From contig JAKZAN010000123.1 in NCBI GenBank assembly GCA_023053545.1, forward strand, positions 30,318 through 94,317: a stretch of DNA of 64,000 bases. Direction: 5' to 3'. The notes beneath the pieces were generated by a model, which was not told where the DNA came from, ran no database searches, and saw nothing but the letters and a program-made list of their open reading frames with translations. Made by a program: the position numbers and the translations under genes. Position 1 is the stretch's first letter, and each line of letters begins with the position of its first letter. Shown one piece after another: positions 60,159-64,000 of the stretch. The stretch comes from Lepidurus packardi. Taxonomy: Eukaryota; Arthropoda; Branchiopoda; Notostraca; Triopsidae.

Positions 60159-61546
60159 ATGGTCAAAAAAACACGCAGCTACCATCCCTAGTAAGCCTCC
60201 GAGCCCTAGAAAAAAATCAAGAATACTACATTCTCCCCTTTCCCCTACTCCAGTGCTGAAGAAATCTTTGTCTCCTAACAGGCTCCAGGGGATCTTCCCA
60301 CTGGCCCAAAATATACTACTGCAAACACATCCACGCATTGTTCGGAGTCAGTTGTTTCGTGCCGACAGCAGGCGAAGTCCAAAGTCCAAATAGTAATCTA
60401 GCAGTTGTCAGCCTCCCTGCAACCCAGAACAGTTGTCGGACGCGAGAACTAAATAAAGTCTATAAGGTAGTTTCTCTAGTAGAGTCTGTCCAAACGATCT
60501 AGGCTTGTCCCGTTAAGTACACACTCATATTTGTTGATCTATGAGTAGTTGTGACTGGACCCCCGGGAGCCGGAAAGACTCTTGCAGTTCGCACAGTCCT
60601 CGAACATCTAGATGCCTAGAGGAAACGTTAGTTCCGCCGTCGATCCTATTCATTAGTTTGGATAAATCTGTTGGCACTAGAGAGTAATGAGAATGTGTGC
60701 GAGAAACTATGTTTGGAGATACACAGGCAGCACGTGGTTGATAGTTCTAGCCCATAGTAGGAGGAGAAGTGTGTGCCTCGGACTTTGGGAGAGCTCAGCA
60801 GAGTGAAGAACCCGAAGCCAGGTATAATAGTGATTGACGAGGCAGACCACTTCGAGCCAAACTGCATATAATTAAAGCAACTGGTGAAATTCGCTACGGA
60901 CCCGACCAAATCCAACGCACTGGTGTTGATTTCCAATCAGCAGCCGTAGTTTATGGATAAGAGGTTCGCGGAACTGCGATTTATGAATTACTCTTCGGAA
61001 AGCATACTCAAAATTGTCAGCAACAGGCTCAGCCATGCCAACATCTTTTCTGACGAAGCTCTCAGGTATGCCATCCAGAAAGTCAGCATCAGGACTTCCG
61101 ACCTCAGATAAGTACTCTCTCTTCTGCAGTCATCAGTACATAAGTTTCTCGATGATTCTCTGAGCCCTTCTTTGGTGGAGGTATCGCATGTCAGATAAGC
61201 CTGGAGCGAAACAGCCAGAGAAATCATGAAGTCTTCAAGCGTGGCAATACTGGATGAGTGTAGTCGAGCGCTGCTGGCAAGTGTGTGCCTGCAGACTCAC
61301 CTCAAGGGAAAGTGTACGAGCAACTTATTGGAAGGTCAGTACTACACCATTATGAAAAGTGAAGGGTGGAACCACAAAGGGTTCCAATTCCGACTACACA
61401 GGTTAGTCGAAATGGGCTTCGTGACCCTGAAAGAATTAAAAATGAGAAATGAGTGTGAAGTAGTTTTGCTGGATGACTTGAGGGATCTAGCGAAGACCCT
61501 GCAGTTGGACACTCGACTCTAACCCTATCTAAGCTCCCTACTTTGA
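60159..61546 (+). CDS. CDC6: CDC6/ORC1-type replication initiator ATPase
   Basis: AAA+ licensing factor for DNA replication. Exon 1 60159-60516, 29-nt intron 60517-60545, exon 2 60546-61546; 452 residues, close to Cdc6 in size. Motifs: VVGRENEIKSIREFLEESL (both of the last-named family Glu positions include UAR codons), Walker A VVTGPPGAGKT, Walker B IIVIDEADHF, sensor-1 ALVLISN, sensor-2 region with RTSDLREVL, and a C-terminal winged helix (YYTIMKSEGWN ... RLHRLVEMGFV). The N-terminus is basic and Ser/Thr-Pro-containing, typical of CDK-regulated Cdc6. Cdc6 rather than Orc1 is inferred from length. Confidence 0.88.
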
Positions 61547-61625
61547 TAAATACTCTGTGCCAATCAATTAATGTTTTTCCAAACAAACCCATCAATCGTT
61601 TTGGATATTCGGACGATACCAGTGG

Positions 61626-62828
61626 TCACGGTTTACTCGGTATGTTGTGTAGGACTTCTGCTATCCTCTCCATAAACCCATGAAGGAATTGTCGATCGCA
61701 GGCGATGTTAATCCGCATCAGAGTTGTCTAAGGCTCTTTCTGTACGAAGAAATTGTTCATACTCGACAACATTATTCCTCGCGACAACAACAAAGCATTC
61801 AGCTAGGATCCTTTTAAGCCGTATCTCTTAAAATCCACCAGCACCAAGAAAGAGGATTCCAGCTTATAGATAAACAATTCTGGTAGATGCTTTTTGCAAT
61901 AGTCAACGAAATAAGCGTAGTTGTTTTTGAACACCTACAGACTGCGTAGTTTCCAGGCCTCGCCCACGCTGTAGCAAGCCTGCAGAGTGTACATTGAGAA
62001 CACGCTCACTTGGGAGACGAACTCGTAGGTTTTGGCAGCGAAGAACTTGCTGCGAGTGGTTGGGTCTCTGATGATGCCGTAGCCAGTGCCCGTGTTGGAC
62101 AGGTTGTAAGTCTTGGAAGGGGAGTCGCACACGATGAGCTTGCCAGGGGCCCACTCTTCGAACTCGAGGAACGTATGGAACTCCGAATAAACCTGGTCAG
62201 AATAGATTTCGTCAGAAACCAGAATTTTGTCATACTTTTTACATAGCGAATAGACTCGCTGCATTTCCTACAAACTCCAGATGCGTCCGCAAGGGTTATG
62301 GGGGCTCACCATCAAAAACATCTTGACGTTCTCCTGCCCCAGCTTGTTCTCCAGGTCTTCGAAGTCAATGAAGTATCTTCCATCCTTCTCCACCAGCCTT
62401 GATTCGTGCACGCTTCTTTTGTTCATCCTTGCGACATCGATCAACATGTAGTAAGATGGAGTCAGCAAGAGAACCCCCTCATTCTCTTCCAAAAGTACTT
62501 TATAGAGTAGAGAGATGAACTGAACGACGCCACTAGTCTCCACGATGGCCTCTTTCGGGACATCAACCTTGAGGCTTGAGCTGATCCTATTCTGCACAGC
62601 CTATTTCCACCAATCTGCGATAAATTTGTAGCCGAGATGGCACTCTTGACTGATTCTGGCCTGCACGAAGTTTTTGATGTCGGCGGATAGAGGAAACTCC
62701 ATGTCGGCAATCCACATAGGGTATTCGAGTTTCACAGGCACCTTGATGAAGTCCCACTTGATAGTGTTAGTGCCTTGACGGACTTCGTTGCTGAATTCTC
62801 TGTCGCTTTCGCTGAGGTGGCTGTCCAT
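61626..62828 (-). CDS. PLP-dependent aminotransferase-fold enzyme, MalY/PatB (cystathionine beta-lyase) type
   Basis: 400 residues in one frame from ATG 62826-62828 to TGA 61626-61628. Family features: MWIADMEFPLS (MalY/PatB W-ADMDF), LTPSYYMLIDV, SPHNPCGRIW followed by a UAG in the WS-E-E-like helix, VSDEIYSD, and the PLP lysine in DSPSKTYNLS. These enzymes cleave C-S bonds of cystathionine or cysteine conjugates and are mainly bacterial. Intronless, like PrpF. Converges on CDC6 with a 79 bp spacer. Substrate not determinable here; other fold-type-I lyases are possible. Confidence 0.88.
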
Positions 62829-63043
62829 GTATGAGTGATTAAGTCTATAGAAATTAGATTAGGGGTGGAGGATCTTAAAGATAGTGAATTTAAGAGGATG
62901 CCTTTGTTGGCGAATTTCGGCATTATGAGGTAGGGTTTTAAATCTAGCTGAGGATAGACAATAGGCGAGGACGATTGTTTTAGTGCGCTAGTAATTGGTT
63001 CATTATTGGAAAATTGCATCCCAATCAACAACCGAATCAGCGT

Positions 63044-63745
63044 ATGAAGGGCTTCAAGGATCACAAGTACAAAAACGTCCCCGAGTTCACCTGGTCCAAA
63101 CATGAAGAGGAAGCAGACATCCTCTTCCTCAAACAAAGATAATAAGAAAGCAGAACCCTCCCTGTTAACATGTTCCAGAGTACCTATTTTATCAAGGCAA
63201 CTTAGCATAGGAAACACACTTTCTCACCTCGAAATAATGAAGCACAAGCCCCTCTACAAAATCTTGGACGCAATGCCCAAAGGAGTTCTCCATCACTTGC
63301 ATGTGGAGTGCAGTGAGGATCTAGACTTCATCAGGAAGCACGTGCTACCTTATCCCAATGTCTACATCGACCCTGCTTGGGACAAGTGGTGCTATGGTAC
63401 AGCTGACGAGGCAAAGAAGGGTGCCTGGTTGACTATCGAAGAAGCTCGATCACAGTTTTCTTCGGAAGAAGACTTCGAGAAAGCTATTTTAGCCATGACC
63501 CAACTGACAACTGAGGAAGTCCAGAAGCACTCATATATGCCGAGCTGCTGGGACATTTTCTAGAAGAAGATAGCTGCTTTCTTCGCTATTCTCGAGCAGG
63601 AAGAATTGTTAAAGCAATATTACCTCCACATATCTGAGGCGCTCATCTAAAATGGGTATGCCAGACTCTAGTTCAGAGTGTACATCAGTGATAACATCCG
63701 TTGTCGAGACCCTACAAAAACCGTAGGAAGGCGGAGGCACCTCCA
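63044..63745 (+). CDS. ADGF/ADA2-type adenosine deaminase, copy truncated by the telomere
   Basis: Paralogue of the gene at 47149. Exon 1 63044-63179 is 136 nt, exactly the length in the other copy, followed by a phase-1 intron (63180-63210, 31 nt) at the same residue (FQ-R-NTLS). Conserved segments: VPEFTWS, MPKGVLHHLHVE, QEELLKQYYLHISEALIENG and NIRCRDPTKT. It lacks the downstream catalytic half (HAGE, GHG, SSDDP) because the sequence turns into telomere repeats about 25 bases after RCRDPTKT, with no stop codon. UAG at 63561-63563 corresponds to Glu (GAG) in the complete copy. Likely non-functional as a deaminase in this chromosome form. Confidence 0.9.
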
Positions 63746-64000
63746 GGGGTTGGGGTTGGGGTTGGGGGGGGTTGGGGTTGGGGTTGGGGTTGGGGTTGGG
63801 GTTGGGGTTGGGGTTGGGGTTGGGGTTGGGGTTGGGGTTGGGGTTGGGGTTGGGGTTGGGGTTGGGGTTGGGGTTGGGGTTGGGGTTGGGGTTGGGGTTG
63901 GGGTTGGGGTTGGGGTTGGGGTTGGGGTTGGGGTTGGGGTTGGGGTTGGGGTTGGGGTTGGGGTTGGGGTTGGGGTTGGGGTTGGGGTTGGGGTTGGGGT
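63746..64000 (+). repeat. Telomere, (GGGGTT)n, right chromosome end
   Basis: About 42 tandem GGGGTT units with the G-rich strand running toward the right edge, beginning directly after ...CACCTCCA. One irregularity: an eight-G run at 63764-63771 where a TT is missing. GGGGTT is the telomere unit of oligohymenophorean ciliates such as Tetrahymena. The array reaches the window edge, so its full length is not seen. Confidence 0.99.

Noticed and set aside
1..64000. UAA/UAG = Gln (common ciliate code, table 6)
   Set aside because: Conserved UAR positions correspond to Glu in dynein, kinase, ISCA1, CDC6 and the deaminase paralogue; none that I checked is a conserved Gln.
63746..64000. Repeat array considered as a CRISPR or microsatellite
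   Set aside because: Perfect GGGGTT units at a chromosome end without spacers are a ciliate telomere.

Overview
This window is the right-hand end of a macronuclear chromosome from a ciliate. The last 255 bases are an uninterrupted (GGGGTT)n telomere array, and the sequence begins inside a dynein heavy chain gene. Genes are dense and lie on both strands. They are split by very short GT-AG introns (about 28-109 nt) and end only in TGA. TAA and TAG occur in frame throughout conserved proteins and sit where the families have glutamate: the kinase HRDLKP-E-N motif, dynein AAA1 after GTGKT, the AAA4 NTG-E-VPNLF motif, ISCA1, Cdc6, GTPBP1 and a duplicated deaminase. This is the UAR=Glu code known from peritrich ciliates (NCBI table 30), not the more common ciliate UAR=Gln code. 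A peritrich (Oligohymenophorea) is therefore the best identification. The GGGGTT telomere fits that class. Base composition is moderate, unlike the AT-rich Tetrahymena.

Layout. 1-11 kb: inner-arm-type axonemal dynein heavy chain, 5' truncated. 11-18 kb: MFS transporter, D-Ala-D-Ala carboxypeptidase-like protein, two cytoskeletal-looking proteins. 18-25 kb: small HTH protein, GTPBP1-like GTPase, membrane-anchored coiled-coil protein, and an unknown gene very rich in UAR codons. 25-31 kb: ISCA1, a RAP-domain protein, a frame-broken histone H2B, an unknown gene. 31-42 kb: Aurora-like kinase, RCE1-like CAAX protease, a small unknown gene, a 2,356-residue coiled-coil protein, and the fatty-acid elongation dehydratase PHS1/HACD. 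42-52 kb: CLASP/HEAT-like protein, propeller-like protein A, ADGF-type adenosine deaminase, a 985-residue putatively myristoylated protein. 52-64 kb: EF-hand protein, clathrin light chain, atypical Rab-like GTPase, propeller-like protein B, NME7, a possible Alba-like protein, PrpF, CDC6, MalY/PatB-type PLP enzyme, and a second deaminase copy that runs without a stop into the telomere.

How the genes relate. Several encode parts of cilia or the microtubule system (dynein heavy chain, NME7, CLASP-like protein, coiled-coil proteins, Aurora-like kinase), as expected for a ciliate. Neighbours are otherwise functionally unrelated: there are no operons, but many convergent and divergent pairs with 75-350 bp spacers. 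I found no CRISPR, IS element, phage, rRNA or convincing tRNA gene. The most notable features are the Glu code, the deaminase gene cut by the telomere, the bacterial-type enzymes (DacA-like, PrpF) and genes that are hidden under other genetic codes.
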